Shown: positions 53,637 through 63,508 of the stretch, piece by piece
Numbering within the stretch: the first letter of the stretch is position 1
How the letters are laid out: each line of letters opens with the position of its first letter
DNA from: Paracoccus caeni
GTDB taxonomy: Bacteria; Pseudomonadota; Alphaproteobacteria; Rhodobacterales; Rhodobacteraceae
Assembly (NCBI RefSeq): GCF_016629665.1
Contig: NZ_JAEPRQ010000001.1
Location: 1,240,001-1,304,000 of the forward strand
Length of the DNA stretch: 64,000 nt
Reading direction: 5' to 3'
Program-made: the position numbers and the translations under genes
Notes under the pieces: generated by a model
The model's input: the letters and a program-made list of their open reading frames with translations, nothing else
Database searches by the model: none
What the model was told of the DNA's origin: nothing

Positions 53637-55036
53637 GCCGGATTGATCGCCGGGGATTTTTGACCGGGCTGGCGCTGGCGGGGTTGGTTCCCTCGCAGGT
53701 GTTGGCACAGGGGCTGGACCGGAGGCCGCCGGGCAAGCCCGCGCTGGATGCGGCGCGGCTGATCGGTGCGGCGGGGCTGCCGGGCGATGTGGCCTATGCG
53801 CTGACGGATACCAGCGACGGGCATCTGTTGCAGGGCGGTCGCGCGGATGAGCCGGTGCCACCTGCCAGCACGCTGAAGGCGGTGACGGCGCTTTATGCGT
53901 TGTCGCATCTTGGGGCGGGGCACAGGTTTCGGACGCGGGTGATCCGGGCGGGCGATATGATCGTGCTGGCCGGGGGCGGCGATCCCGAACTGAGCACTGA
54001 CGATCTGGCGACGTTGGCCGATGATCTGGTGGCCGCCGGTGTGACCAGCCCGGCGCGCTTTGCCGTCTGGGGTGGGGCTCTGCCGCGGATCGAGGAAATC
54101 GCGCCGGGGCAGGCGGATCATCTGGCCTATAATCCGGCGCTGTCGGGGATGGTTCTGAACTTCAACCGGGTGCATCTGGGTTGGCGGCGGGCCAACGGTG
54201 CGGTGCAGATGTCGCTGGAGGCGCGGGCGGCGCGGAACTCGCCCCGCGCCTATTCGGTGACGGCGGCGGCCACGGATCAGGCCGATCTGTTCGCCTATCG
54301 CGATGAGGGTGACCGGGAAAGCTGGACCATGTCGCGACGGGCGGCGGGCGGGGCGGGCAGTCGCTGGCTTCCGATCCGCAAGCCAGAGCTTTATGCGGGC
54401 GATGTGTTTCAGACGCTGTGCCGGGCGCGGGGGCTGGTTCTGCCCACGCCGGAAGTGATCGAGACGCTGCCCGAGGGTGTTGAACTGGCAGGGTTGGACA
54501 GCAAGCCGCTGGTCGAGATTTTGCGGGGATTGCTGAAATATTCGACCAATCTGACGGCGGAACTGGTTGGGCTGCATGCCAGCGGCGCGCCGGATCTGGC
54601 GCAGTCGGCGCGGCGGATGCAGGCATGGCTGGTGGTGCAAGGGCAGGGGATTGGGTTCACTCTGGCCGATCATTCGGGCCTGTCGCCGGATAGTCGGGTG
54701 ACCGCGCGGGGGATGGCGCGGTTGTTGGCCGGGCCGGGATTGGCGGCGGGGCTGCCGGGAATTCTGAAGCAAAATCCGCTGGATGAGGATCTGGGCACGG
54801 ATCCCTCAAGCGCGGGGCAGGTGGCGGCGAAGACCGGGACGTTGAATTTCGTCTCGAACCTTGCGGGATATGTGCGGGGCCGTAACGGGGTGCAACGCAG
54901 CTTTGCGGTGCTGTGCATGGACCCGCCCCGGCATCAGGCGACCTCGGGGCAAGAGCTGCCGTCCGGGGTGTTGGGCTGGACCCGCGATGCGAAGCGGTTG
55001 CAGCGGGTGATCCTGAACTCTTGGGGGCGGGCCTGA
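53633..55036 (+). CDS. dacB: D-alanyl-D-alanine carboxypeptidase/endopeptidase (PBP4 class)
   Basis: A 467-residue periplasmic penicillin-binding protein. The export signal has RIDRRGFLTGLALAGLV (twin-Arg, Tat-like). Active-site motifs are PASTLKAV (SxxK), YSTNLTAE (SxN) and AAKTGTLNFV (KTG). It trims or opens peptide cross-links. It is coupled to nadD by ATGA. The Tat-like start is seen in related Rhodobacteraceae proteins. Confidence 0.93.
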   Translation: MSRIDRRGFLTGLALAGLVPSQVLAQGLDRRPPGKPALDAARLIGAAGLPGDVAYALTDTSDGHLLQGGRADEPVPPASTLKAVTALYALSHLGAGHRFRTRVIRAGDMIVLAGGGDPELSTDDLATLADDLVAAGVTSPARFAVWGGALPRIEEIAPGQADHLAYNPALSGMVLNFNRVHLGWRRANGAVQMSLEARAARNSPRAYSVTAAATDQADLFAYRDEGDRESWTMSRRAAGGAGSRWLPIRKPELYAGDVFQTLCRARGLVLPTPEVIETLPEGVELAGLDSKPLVEILRGLLKYSTNLTAELVGLHASGAPDLAQSARRMQAWLVVQGQGIGFTLADHSGLSPDSRVTARGMARLLAGPGLAAGLPGILKQNPLDEDLGTDPSSAGQVAAKTGTLNFVSNLAGYVRGRNGVQRSFAVLCMDPPRHQATSGQELPSGVLGWTRDAKRLQRVILNSWGRA

Positions 55037-55059
55037 GCAACACTTGCGGGCGTTGCAAT

Positions 55060-55080
55060 CGGTATTTGTGCAACGAAGAA
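55060..55080. repeat. 21-bp exact repeat, copy 2
   Basis: Identical over 21 bases to 35304-35324. It lies 24 bp after the dacB stop, followed by a small hairpin GCCG-TAAG-CGGC (55082-55093). Confidence 0.6.
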
Positions 55081-55196
55081 GCCGTAAGCGGCGTGAGCCA
55101 GCAAATGCAGGGGTTTTCGGCGCACAGGGCGTGCACGGCCCATGCACCGGATATGCACAGGCTGTACACCGCTATCGCACGGTGGGTGTTGCGTTA

Positions 55197-55619
55197 TCAG
55201 AGGACGCGGTGGCGGACCTGGGCCGAAAGCTCGATCGCGGCGGCGTGCAGGCGCGAGATGTTCAACTGATGCCTGATCTCGGCCAGCATGGCGATTTCGC
55301 CTTCATAGAGGCGGCCATCGGCGGCCCCGACATCGCAAGCCAGCGCATAGGCGGTTTCGTTCAGGCGTTCCGGCAGCGCGTCGCGGACGAGACCGAAAAG
55401 GGCGTCCAGCCCGTCCTCTTCCTCGAAGAGCGTCATCACCGTCTGGCTGATCGCGCGGATGCGGTCGGCGTCGTAATCCGCGAAGATCGGCGCATGATCG
55501 ACATTGCGCTGAATCGCCACCAGTTCGGCCGTGCGGAAGGTCTGGTCCGAGGCGGATACCGCGACCATCACCGCGACAAGGGCGTCACAGGGCGACAGCG
55601 AGGGCAGGTCGATCGTCAT
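55197..55619 (-). CDS. TerB-like (tellurite resistance) family protein
   Basis: A 140-residue helical cytoplasmic protein. SPCDALVAVMVAVSASDQTFRTAELVAIQ and the second half CDVGAADGRLYEGEIAMLAEI match the repeated acidic TerB helical motif (SxxDxxxxxxEL and ADGxxxxxE). The family is common and rarely tied to tellurite. It stands alone on the minus strand, divergent from lysK. Confidence 0.82.
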   Translation of the reverse strand: MTIDLPSLSPCDALVAVMVAVSASDQTFRTAELVAIQRNVDHAPIFADYDADRIRAISQTVMTLFEEEDGLDALFGLVRDALPERLNETAYALACDVGAADGRLYEGEIAMLAEIRHQLNISRLHAAAIELSAQVRHRVL

Positions 55620-55718
55620 GATGTTAACTCCGTCAGTGCCCGGTCAAATTATTGACGATTCTTGCGGCTTTCAATAAGCGGTCTTGGCCCGGCAGGGCTT
55701 ACACACAGGAGAATTGCG

Positions 55719-57305
55719 ATGACCACCTTGCGCGACGCCGCCATGCAATCGAAGGCCTGGCCTTTCGAAGAGGCTCGCCGGGTGCTGAAGCGCTATGAGA
55801 AGAAGGACCCTGAAAAGGGCTTCGTGCTGTTCGAGACCGGCTATGGCCCCTCGGGTCTGCCGCATATCGGCACCTTCGGAGAGGTGGCGCGGACCACGAT
55901 GATCCGCCGCGCTTTTGAGATCATCAGCGACATTCCGACCAAGCTGATCTGTTTCTCGGACGATATGGACGGGATGCGGAAAGTGCCGGAAAACGTGCCG
56001 CAGCAGGACATGCTGCACCAGCATCTGCAAGAACCGCTGACGACGGTGCCGGACCCGTTCGGCGAATATGACAGCTTCGGCGCGCATAACAACGCGATGC
56101 TGCGGCGGTTTCTGGATACGTTCGGCTTTGAATACGAATTCATCAGCGCGACCGAATTCTACAAATCGGGCCGGTTTGATGACACGCTGCTGCTGGCGGC
56201 GGAACGCTATGACGCGATCATGAATGTGATGCTGGCCTCGCTTCGGGAAGAGCGGCAGCAGACCTATTCCTGCTTCCTGCCGATCAGCCAGAAGACCGGG
56301 CGGGTGCTGTATGTGCCGATCAAGCATGTCGATGCGAAGAACGGCACCATCACCTTTGACGATGAGGACGGGGTGGAAACCGTGATGCCGGTCACCGGCG
56401 GTCAGGTGAAGCTGCAATGGAAGCCGGATTTCGGCGCCCGCTGGGCGGCGCTGGATGTCGATTTCGAGATGTATGGCAAGGATCACAGCACCAATACGCC
56501 GATCTATGACGGCATCTGCGAGATCCTTGGCGGCAAGAAGCCCGAACATTTCACCTATGAGCTGTTCCTTGATCAGAATGGTCAAAAAATCAGTAAATCA
56601 AAGGGTAACGGGCTTTCCATCGACGAATGGCTGACCTATGCCTCGACCGAGAGCCTGTCCTATTTCATGTATCAGAAGCCGAAGACGGCGAAGCGGATGT
56701 ATTTCGATGTCATCCCGAAGGCGGTGGATGAATATCATCAGCAGTTGCGGGCCTATGCCGATCAGACGGTCGATCAGAAGCTGGCAAATCCGGTGCGTCA
56801 TATCCATGGCGACAACGTCCCTGCCTCGGACATGGTGGTGCCGTTCCAGATGCTGCTGAACCTTGCCTCGGTCGCGGGGGCCAAGGACAAGGACGGGCTT
56901 TGGGGCTTCATTCAGCGCTATGCGCCCGAGGCCAGCCCCGAAACGCATCCCGGTGTGGATCAGGCGGCGGGCTTTGCCGTGCGCTATTTCAACGATTTCG
57001 AGGCTCCGAACCGGCGTTTCCGCGAACCGACCGAGATCGAGCGGCGGGCGATGGAGGATCTGGCCGGGCGTCTGGCCGCATGGGACCAGCCTGCCGACCC
57101 CGAGGCGCTGCAATCCATGGTCTTCGCCATCGGCAAGGATCACGGGTTCGAGCCGCTGCGGGACTGGTTCAGCGCACTGTATCAGGTGTTGCTGGGTGCC
57201 GATCAGGGGCCGCGCTTCGGCGGGTTCATCGCGCTTTACGGCATCGACGAGACCCGGGCGCTGATCGAGAAAGCGCTGGCCGGAGAGCTGGTTTCGGCAG
57301 AGTAA
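55719..57305 (+). CDS. lysK: Lysyl-tRNA synthetase, class I
   Basis: A 528-residue class I LysRS, the type shared by archaea and some alphaproteobacteria. The HIGH motif is LPHIGTFGE and KMSKS is KISKSKGNG. The extended N-terminal segment [21 protein letters not shown] is typical. The ATG at 55719 follows AGGAG; the frame upstream is not conserved. A terminator lies 35 bp after the stop. Confidence 0.97.
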   Translation: MTTLRDAAMQSKAWPFEEARRVLKRYEKKDPEKGFVLFETGYGPSGLPHIGTFGEVARTTMIRRAFEIISDIPTKLICFSDDMDGMRKVPENVPQQDMLHQHLQEPLTTVPDPFGEYDSFGAHNNAMLRRFLDTFGFEYEFISATEFYKSGRFDDTLLLAAERYDAIMNVMLASLREERQQTYSCFLPISQKTGRVLYVPIKHVDAKNGTITFDDEDGVETVMPVTGGQVKLQWKPDFGARWAALDVDFEMYGKDHSTNTPIYDGICEILGGKKPEHFTYELFLDQNGQKISKSKGNGLSIDEWLTYASTESLSYFMYQKPKTAKRMYFDVIPKAVDEYHQQLRAYADQTVDQKLANPVRHIHGDNVPASDMVVPFQMLLNLASVAGAKDKDGLWGFIQRYAPEASPETHPGVDQAAGFAVRYFNDFEAPNRRFREPTEIERRAMEDLAGRLAAWDQPADPEALQSMVFAIGKDHGFEPLRDWFSALYQVLLGADQGPRFGGFIALYGIDETRALIEKALAGELVSAE

Positions 57306-57340
57306 CGCTGTCTGCGTTGCAGGCGCTGCGTGGCAGGAAT

Positions 57341-57369
57341 GGGTCGCCTTCGGGCGGCCCTGTCTTTTT
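57341..57369 (+). terminator. Rho-independent terminator after lysK
   Basis: GGGTCGCC-TTCG-GGCGGCCC with a UUCG tetraloop and one G-U pair is followed by TGTCTTTTT. Confidence 0.85.
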
Positions 57370-57373
57370 GGGG

Positions 57374-58036
57374 CTATGATCCGTCCATGTGAAAGGACAT
57401 CAGCACCGCCGAGTAATGCATTGCCGCTGCGGTCACCACGAAGCCGTGCCAGATCGCGTTCTGAAAGCGCAGCTTTTCCCAGACGTGAAAGATGACGCCG
57501 ACCGAATAGATCACTCCGCCGATCAGCAGAAGCATCATCGAGGCGAATGGCAGCACCGTCGCGATCGAGCGGAAGGCAAGCAGGCCGCTCCACCCCATCA
57601 TCAGGTAAAGCAGGATCGCCAGCCGGTCATATCGCCCCGGAAACAGGCATTTGATGGTGATGCCCATGGCGGCCATGACCCAGATGCCGATCAGCAGCGC
57701 GAAGATGACCGGATCGTCGGAGCCGCGTTGCAGGAAGGGCGTGTAGGTGGCCGCGATCAGGATGAAGATCGCGGAATGATCCAGCCGCCGCATGTGCCAT
57801 TTGAATCGCGATACCGGCAGCATATTATAGGTGAAGGAAATCGCCAGAGCGGTGACCAGCCCGATGCAATAGATCCACGCCGCCACTTGTTCGGGTCGCC
57901 CCGCCCACATCGTCGCATAGAAGATCAGCGCAGTGGCCCCGATCAGAGCCAGCGCGACGCCGATCCCGTGGACGATACCATCTGCGAGGATCTCGTTGAA
58001 ATCATAGCTGCGGCCAAAGCGGAATTGCGGGTCCAT
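57374..58036 (-). CDS. Hemolysin III family (PAQR) membrane protein
   Basis: A 220-residue seven-helix membrane protein. Family motifs are EILADGIVHGIGVALALIG, the His/Asp pair in MRRLDHSAIFILIAATYTP and the late GVIFHVWEKLRFQNAIWHGFV, containing conserved His residues that bind metal. Despite the name, haemolytic activity is not general in the family; the role is unknown. It is convergent with lysK. Confidence 0.92.
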   Translation of the reverse strand: MDPQFRFGRSYDFNEILADGIVHGIGVALALIGATALIFYATMWAGRPEQVAAWIYCIGLVTALAISFTYNMLPVSRFKWHMRRLDHSAIFILIAATYTPFLQRGSDDPVIFALLIGIWVMAAMGITIKCLFPGRYDRLAILLYLMMGWSGLLAFRSIATVLPFASMMLLLIGGVIYSVGVIFHVWEKLRFQNAIWHGFVVTAAAMHYSAVLMSFHMDGS

Positions 58037-58343
58037 GTCGTCTTGGATATGCGTTCGGGTGTGGGGATTGCTTGCCTACAGGATGCGCCAAACCGGCCCC
58101 GGACACAATTGAACGAATCGTCAGGTGGGCGCGCGAATGGCACACGAAAGCGTGGTGGAACCCCGTTGGGCATTCTGCGGCGGCATCTGCCTTACCCCCT
58201 TGCAAATCCGGGACCGAACGTCTATCTGCGCCTCACTTCACAGGTAGGGGAGGGCCCTTGCGGGAGAAATCCGCAAAAGGTCCACCGGTTGAGGCATCTG
58301 CCTTCAAAACCCCTGCCCAGGCGCAAACCGGAAAGGACATGGA
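58037..58343 (+). other. rpsB upstream region and leader
   Basis: No gene lies in these 307 bp. It holds the rpsB promoter at 58200-58228 and a leader of about 110 nt, in which autogenous S2 control would be expected by analogy with E. coli. The part 58040-58190 shows nothing I can assign. Confidence 0.5.
58200..58228 (+). promoter_or_regulatory. rpsB-tsf promoter
   Basis: TTGCAA, a 17-bp spacer and TATCTG lie about 115 bp before the rpsB start. Confidence 0.65.
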
Positions 58344-59141
58344 ATGGCGCTTCCTGATTTTTCTCTGCGTCAGCTTCTTGAAGCTGGCGTTCACTATGGT
58401 CACCAGACTCAGCGCTGGAACCCGCGTATGGCCGAATATATCTACGGCGATCGCAACGGCATCCACATCATCGACCTGACCCAGACCGTCCAACTGCTGG
58501 ACGCGGCTCTGCAAGTCGTGCGCGATACCGTTGCCAAGGGCGGTCGCGTCCTGTTCGTCGGCACCAAGCGTCAGGCCCAAAAGCCGATCGCGGATGCGGC
58601 AGAGCGTTCGGCACAGTTCTACATGAACCACCGCTGGCTGGGCGGCACGCTGACCAACTGGAAAACCGTGTCGCAGTCGATCAACCGCCTGAAGGCGATT
58701 GACGAGACGATGGCCGGTGGTGCCGAAGGCATGACCAAGAAAGAGCGTCTGGGCCTTGAGCGCGAGCAGTCGAAACTGCAAGCCTCGCTGGGCGGTATCC
58801 GCGATATGGGCGGCCTGCCGGACCTGCTGTTCGTCGTTGACGTGAACAAGGAAGACCTGGCGATCCTGGAAGCCAAGAAACTGGGTATCCCGGTTGTGGC
58901 CGTGGTCGATACCAACTGCTCGCCCGATGGCGTGGATTACATCATTCCGGGCAACGACGACGCCGCCCGTGCCATCGCGCTGTATTGCGATCTGGCCAGC
59001 CGCGCCGCGCTTGACGGGATGTCGGCGCAAATGGGCGCTGCCGGTGTGGATGTCGGCGCGCTGTCGGATGCCCCGGAAGAACTGCTGGACGAAGGCGAAG
59101 CCGAAGCGGCTGCCGACGAACAAGCAACTGCCGACGCCTGA
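58344..59141 (+). CDS. rpsB: 30S ribosomal protein S2
   Basis: A 265-residue S2. Motifs are [33 protein letters not shown] and [19 protein letters not shown]. The acidic C-terminal tail ([17 protein letters not shown]) is typical of alphaproteobacteria. tsf follows after 85 nt, the universal rpsB-tsf pairing. Confidence 0.99.
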   Translation: MALPDFSLRQLLEAGVHYGHQTQRWNPRMAEYIYGDRNGIHIIDLTQTVQLLDAALQVVRDTVAKGGRVLFVGTKRQAQKPIADAAERSAQFYMNHRWLGGTLTNWKTVSQSINRLKAIDETMAGGAEGMTKKERLGLEREQSKLQASLGGIRDMGGLPDLLFVVDVNKEDLAILEAKKLGIPVVAVVDTNCSPDGVDYIIPGNDDAARAIALYCDLASRAALDGMSAQMGAAGVDVGALSDAPEELLDEGEAEAAADEQATADA

Positions 59142-59226
59142 TCGGCGAAGGTTCTTTACGGTTTCACGGAATTGTCGTCAGGCGGGGATATGCCCCGCCT
59201 GACGCGTTGAACAAAGGAGACGAGTC

Positions 59227-60117
59227 ATGGCTATCACCGCCCAGATGGTGAAAGAGCTGCGCGAGACCACCGGCGCAGGAATGATGGACGCCAAGAAGGC
59301 GCTGACCGAAACCGACGGCGACATGGAAGCCGCCGTTGACTGGCTGCGCACCAAGGGTCTGGCGAAAGCCGCGAAGAAATCGGGCCGCATCGCTGCCGAG
59401 GGTCTGGTGGGCGTCTCCGTCCATGACGGCAAAGGCGTCGCGATCGAGCTGAACTCGGAAACCGACTTCGTTGCCAAGAACGCCGACTTCCAGCAACTGG
59501 TCCGCGAAATCGCTGACGTTGCCCTGACCGTCGAAAACGATGTCGAAGTTCTGCGCCAGACGCATCTGAACGGCCGCCCGGTCGCTGATGTCCTGACCGA
59601 CGCCATCGCGCGCATCGGCGAGAACATGACGCTGCGCCGCCTGCACGTTCTGGAAGGCGATACCATCGTGTCCTATGTCCACAACGCTGCGGCGGAAGGC
59701 ATGGGCAAAATCGGTGTGCTGGTCGCGCTGAACGGCCCCGAGGGCAAGGCTCAGGAAATCGGCAAGCAGATCGCGATGCACATCGCCGCGACCAACCCGG
59801 CCTCGCTGTCGGAAGCTGATCTTGATCCGGCACTGGTCGAGCGTGAAAAATCGGTCCTGACCGAGCAAGCCCGCGAATCCGGCAAGCCGGACGCCGTGAT
59901 CGAGAAGATGATCGTTGGCCGCATGGCGAAATTCTTCGAAGAAGTGACCCTGCTGGGTCAGAAATTCGTCATCAACCCCGACATCACCGTGGCTGAGGCC
60001 GCAAAAGATGCAGGCGTTGAAGTGACCGGCTTCGCCCGCGTCGCCGTTGGCGAAGGCGTTGACAAGAAGGAAGAGGATTTCGCCGCAGAGGTCGCCAAGA
60101 CCCTCGCCGGTAACTGA
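59227..60117 (+). CDS. tsf: Elongation factor Ts
   Basis: A 296-residue nucleotide exchange factor for EF-Tu. It begins [20 protein letters not shown] followed by DAKKALTE, with TDFVAKN for the TDFV motif that contacts EF-Tu. The coiled-coil and dimerisation parts are of normal length. It ends with a perfect terminator. Confidence 0.99.
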   Translation: MAITAQMVKELRETTGAGMMDAKKALTETDGDMEAAVDWLRTKGLAKAAKKSGRIAAEGLVGVSVHDGKGVAIELNSETDFVAKNADFQQLVREIADVALTVENDVEVLRQTHLNGRPVADVLTDAIARIGENMTLRRLHVLEGDTIVSYVHNAAAEGMGKIGVLVALNGPEGKAQEIGKQIAMHIAATNPASLSEADLDPALVEREKSVLTEQARESGKPDAVIEKMIVGRMAKFFEEVTLLGQKFVINPDITVAEAAKDAGVEVTGFARVAVGEGVDKKEEDFAAEVAKTLAGN

Positions 60118-60142
60118 GTCCATTCCATCGCTAAGATTTTGC

Positions 60143-60177
60143 AACGCCGGCCCATCAGGGCCGGCGTTCGTTCTTTG
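60143..60177 (+). terminator. Rho-independent terminator after tsf
   Basis: An 11-bp perfect stem AACGCCGGCCC/GGGCCGGCGTT with loop ATCA is followed by CGTTCTTT. Confidence 0.92.
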
Positions 60178-60215
60178 AAACCATTAAAATACAGAGACGA
60201 ACTGGTAGGGTAAGA

Positions 60216-60338
60216 CTTGCCGGCAGCGTCTGACGCCACCGGCAAGCCTGCCCGGATCGGACCGGGCCGCGTCTGTTCAGGCAACTTGAACAGTGACGCA
60301 TGTTCCTGACACGTCTCTGTGTCACCACTCACGGAACA
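60216..60338. other. Run of four stem-loops, possible structured RNA
   Basis: Consecutive stems are CTTGCCGG/CCGGCAAG (60216-60223 with 60239-60246), GCCCGG/CCGGGC (60250-60255 with 60262-60267), GCGTC+TGTTCA with TGAACA+GACGC (60269-60279 with 60287-60299, 2-nt bulge), and TGTTCC/GGAACA (60301-60306 with 60333-60338) enclosing GACAC/GTGTC. No T-run typical of a terminator is seen. It lies between the tsf terminator and the luxR stop. The strand and function are unknown. Confidence 0.5.
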
Positions 60339-60384
60339 GAATGATAAAACTAATTACTCGTGCCGAATGAAAGTCAGGTAATCC

Positions 60385-61131
60385 TTACCCTAGGTCATTT
60401 TCCGTGCGCGGCTCGGGAAACAATTGGTGGGTCAGGTGGGCTTTCAGGATCGCCTGCGCGGTATTGCCCGCATCCAGCGCGTCACGGGCAAGCCGCAGAT
60501 GCTTTTCGATGGTGGCGGGTGTCACACCAAGAATCGTGGCGATTTCAGCCACGGTCTTGCCAGCCGAGCTCCATTCCAGCACCTCGCGCTGACGGTTGGT
60601 CAAAAGATTATTCGACCGCCGCCGCAGGATCGTGGCCATGCGCATATGCATGACCCAACTGAGCACGCCGATCTCGTGATGCGACCTCAACCAGCGGAAT
60701 TCCGCCTCCTCAGACGTGGCATCCGCAAAAGGGTTCAGCATGATCGCGCCATGGCTGCGCAGAACCTTGTCCTTCAGGCTGATCACCCGCCCGGCCTGCA
60801 TCCGGTGGCCCCTGATCAGAACCGCGACCGGGTCGTCGGGGCTTCTTTCGACCAGATCCTGCAGGGCGATGCTGCCCGCATTGCGCACCGTCCACGCCGA
60901 AAGCTGCGAGTCGGTCAGCAGACGCCGGGTTGACAGCGCATCGGTGAACTCTTTGGGATAATTACTGAAAATCTCGATTTCTTCATGCAGGACCGTTTCC
61001 GGCAGCGACAGAAAACGCGCTGCATAGAGCGTGTTATCGAAGCCGAAATGCGACATGGCTTCGCAGAAATGGTGGCGGATATCGCCCACCGAGGAGGCGT
61101 CGATCAATCGCTCAATGAAATGGGTCAACAT
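60385..61131 (-). CDS. LuxR-family regulator (solo)
   Basis: A 248-residue protein with an N-terminal autoinducer-binding-like domain (about 1-170) and a C-terminal GerE helix-turn-helix LLTNRQREVLEWSSAGKTVAEIATILGV and TPATIEKHL (about 175-235). No LuxI synthase is nearby, so it is a LuxR solo; ligand binding is not certain because the six canonical residues were not all located. The ATG at 61131 is chosen at the family start; upstream frame is divergent. It is divergent from cmk. Confidence 0.85.
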   Translation of the reverse strand: MLTHFIERLIDASSVGDIRHHFCEAMSHFGFDNTLYAARFLSLPETVLHEEIEIFSNYPKEFTDALSTRRLLTDSQLSAWTVRNAGSIALQDLVERSPDDPVAVLIRGHRMQAGRVISLKDKVLRSHGAIMLNPFADATSEEAEFRWLRSHHEIGVLSWVMHMRMATILRRRSNNLLTNRQREVLEWSSAGKTVAEIATILGVTPATIEKHLRLARDALDAGNTAQAILKAHLTHQLFPEPRTENDLG

Positions 61132-61288
61132 CACAGGGATACAGCACAAACAAATAGCACATACCGGGCGATAAGTATCCGAACGCAGTGATTTGCCAAT
61201 ACCCAACTTTGGGCAGGTTTCGGCTGGATCTCCGGGTATCGACCATGCGATGGCTGGCCGCAGACAATTTTCTCTGCAGGGCTTCTCT

Positions 61289-61885
61289 ATGCCATTCGTT
61301 ATCGCCATCGATGGACCCGCCGCCTCGGGCAAGGGCACCATCGCCCGCGCTCTTGCTGCCCGCTTCGGGTTTCATCACCTTGATACCGGGTTGTTATATC
61401 GCGCAACCGGCGCCAAGGGCGGCGATCCGATCAGCGCCGCCGCGACGCTGGAAATTGGCGATCTGGCCCGTCCCGATCTGCGCAGCGCCGAGGCCGGACA
61501 GGCCGCCAGCCAGATTGCGGCTATCCCCGAGGTGCGGCAGGCTCTGCTCGATTTTCAGCGGCGATTTGCCGCGCAGGAACCGGGTGCGGTGCTGGACGGG
61601 CGCGATATCGGCACGGTGATCTGCCCGGATGCGCCGGTGAAACTGTATGTCGTGGCCTCGGATCAGGTGCGGGCCGAACGGCGCGCGGCAGAGCTGGGCG
61701 CCGATCCGGTCGAGATGCTGGCCCAGTTGCAGGAACGCGACCGCCGCGACAGCGAGCGTGCGACCGCGCCGCTGAAACCGGCTGATGATGCGGTGTTGAT
61801 CGATACCAGCACGCTCGACATCGATCAGGCCATCGCGGTGGCCGTGGCCGAGGTGGAAAGGGTGCGGTCGGGCGCCTTGTCCTGA
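61289..61885 (+). CDS. cmk: Cytidylate kinase
   Basis: A 198-residue kinase that phosphorylates CMP and dCMP. The P-loop is [28 protein letters not shown] (CMP site), [19 protein letters not shown] and [16 protein letters not shown] (lid) are present. It is shorter than the E. coli enzyme (227 residues), mainly in the mid region, as in related alphaproteobacteria. The upstream frame is ignored because the ATG at 61289 begins the canonical MPFVIAIDG. Confidence 0.95.
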   Translation: MPFVIAIDGPAASGKGTIARALAARFGFHHLDTGLLYRATGAKGGDPISAAATLEIGDLARPDLRSAEAGQAASQIAAIPEVRQALLDFQRRFAAQEPGAVLDGRDIGTVICPDAPVKLYVVASDQVRAERRAAELGADPVEMLAQLQERDRRDSERATAPLKPADDAVLIDTSTLDIDQAIAVAVAEVERVRSGALS

Positions 61886-61925
61886 CCGGCGCAATCGGCA
61901 AAGCTGTGGTCTAGGAGGATGTCCG

Positions 61926-63401
61926 ATGAATGCCCCAAGCCGCAGCGACCACCAGCCCGTTTTCCCGCCAGACGGGGTTTTTATCGACAATGAATGGCGC
62001 TCGCCCGCCAGCGGTGACCGGCTGGACGTCATCGATCCGGCGACCGGACAGGTCTTTGCGCGGATCGCCGCGGGCAATGCGCAGGATATCGATGCCGCCG
62101 TTGCCGCGGCGCGTCGGGCGCTGGACGGTGAATGGGGCCGTCTGACCGCGACCGAGCGGGGACGGATTCTCAGCCGCGCCTCGGCCCTGGTGCAGGAGGC
62201 GGCTGACGAACTGGCGGCGCTGGAGGCGCGCGATACCGGCAAGCCGATCTCGCAGGCGCGGGCGGATATCACTGCCACGGCGCGCTATCTGGAATTCTAT
62301 GGCGGCGCTGCCGACAAGGTGCATGGCGATACGATCCCGTTTCTGCCGGGCCATTTCGCCCTGACCGAGCATGTCCCGCATGGCGTCACCGGCCATATCA
62401 TCCCGTGGAACTATCCCGCGCAGATGTTCGGTCGCACGATTGCCGCCGCCTTGGCGATGGGCAATGCCTGCGTGCTGAAACCGGCCGAGGATGCCTGCCT
62501 GACCCCCCTTCGCCTGACCGAGATCCTGCGCGATGCCGGTCTGCCTGCGGGTGCGCTGAACTGCGTCCCCGGTCGCGGCGGTGAGGCGGGTGCGGCGCTT
62601 GCCGCGCATCGCGGCGTCGATTTCCTCAGCTTCACCGGCAGTCCCGAGGTGGGCGCGGCCATCCAGACGGCGGCGGCGCAGCATCATATCGGCTGCACGC
62701 TGGAGCTGGGCGGCAAGTCACCGCAAATCCTGTTCGACGACGCCGATCTGGATCTGGCGATGCCGATCGTGATGAAGGCGATCACGCAGAATGCGGGTCA
62801 GACCTGCTCGGCTGGCGCGCGGCTTCTGGTGCAGGACAGCATCGCGGCAGAGGTCACCCGCCGCTTGCAACAGGATTTCCCGAAGCTGACGGCGGGGGCG
62901 CAGGATGCCGACCGCGATCTTGGTCCGCTGATCAGTCTGAAGCAGCAGGGCCGGGTTCAACGCTTCTGCGAAATCGCCGATGCCGACGGCATCCCGCTGA
63001 TCGCCGAAGGCCGGATCGACCCCGCAGCCTCACCCGACGGTCATTTCGTCGCGCCCCGCGCCTATGGCCCGGTCCCGCGCGATCATGCGCTGGCGCAGCA
63101 AGAGGTGTTCGGCCCGGTCCTGTCGCTGATGACCTTCACGGACGAGGCCGACGCGATCGCCCTTGCCAATGCCACCGATTACGGCCTCGTCGCGGGGGTC
63201 TGGTCGCAGAATGGCAGCCGCGCGATCCGGGTGGCCCGGCAGATCAAGGTGGGCCAAGTCTTCGTCAACGCCTATGGCGCGGGCGGTGGGATCGAGCTGC
63301 CCTTTGGCGGGATGAAGAAATCCGGTCATGGCCGCGAGAAGGGTTTCGATGCGCTTTATGAATTTGCGGCGACCCGGACCATGGTGATTAAGCACGACTG
63401 A
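61926..63401 (+). CDS. NAD-dependent aldehyde dehydrogenase
   Basis: A 491-residue ALDH-family enzyme. Motifs are IPWNYPAQM (cofactor), LELGGKSPQ with the catalytic Glu, and NAGQTCSAGAR with the catalytic Cys. The C-terminal ELPFGGMKKSGHGREKG resembles betaine- and gamma-aminobutyraldehyde-type dehydrogenases; substrate is not certain. A strong AGGAGG site precedes the ATG. It is convergent with the adenine deaminase gene. Confidence 0.92.
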   Translation: MNAPSRSDHQPVFPPDGVFIDNEWRSPASGDRLDVIDPATGQVFARIAAGNAQDIDAAVAAARRALDGEWGRLTATERGRILSRASALVQEAADELAALEARDTGKPISQARADITATARYLEFYGGAADKVHGDTIPFLPGHFALTEHVPHGVTGHIIPWNYPAQMFGRTIAAALAMGNACVLKPAEDACLTPLRLTEILRDAGLPAGALNCVPGRGGEAGAALAAHRGVDFLSFTGSPEVGAAIQTAAAQHHIGCTLELGGKSPQILFDDADLDLAMPIVMKAITQNAGQTCSAGARLLVQDSIAAEVTRRLQQDFPKLTAGAQDADRDLGPLISLKQQGRVQRFCEIADADGIPLIAEGRIDPAASPDGHFVAPRAYGPVPRDHALAQQEVFGPVLSLMTFTDEADAIALANATDYGLVAGVWSQNGSRAIRVARQIKVGQVFVNAYGAGGGIELPFGGMKKSGHGREKGFDALYEFAATRTMVIKHD

Positions 63402-63426
63402 AGCAGCGGCCCGCCAATTAAGCGTA

Positions 63427-63503
63427 GGGCAGTGCCCGCCCGTCCGGGCGGTCGGGCACTACCCGGCGTCGCCCAAGGGCGACTTGATTCCGGGCGGGCG
63501 CTT
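63427..63503 (-). repeat. Deleted copy of the dispersed repeat (copy E)
   Basis: On the minus strand it starts with GCCCGGAATCAAG and the same inner stem GTCGCCC/GGGCGAC as copy A, then the second GC hairpin. From GGGCGGGCAC it jumps directly to CACTGCCCT, the tail of the full copies. A deletion between two GGGCAC direct repeats explains this. It lies between convergent genes. Confidence 0.8.
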
Positions 63504-63508
63504 CATCC

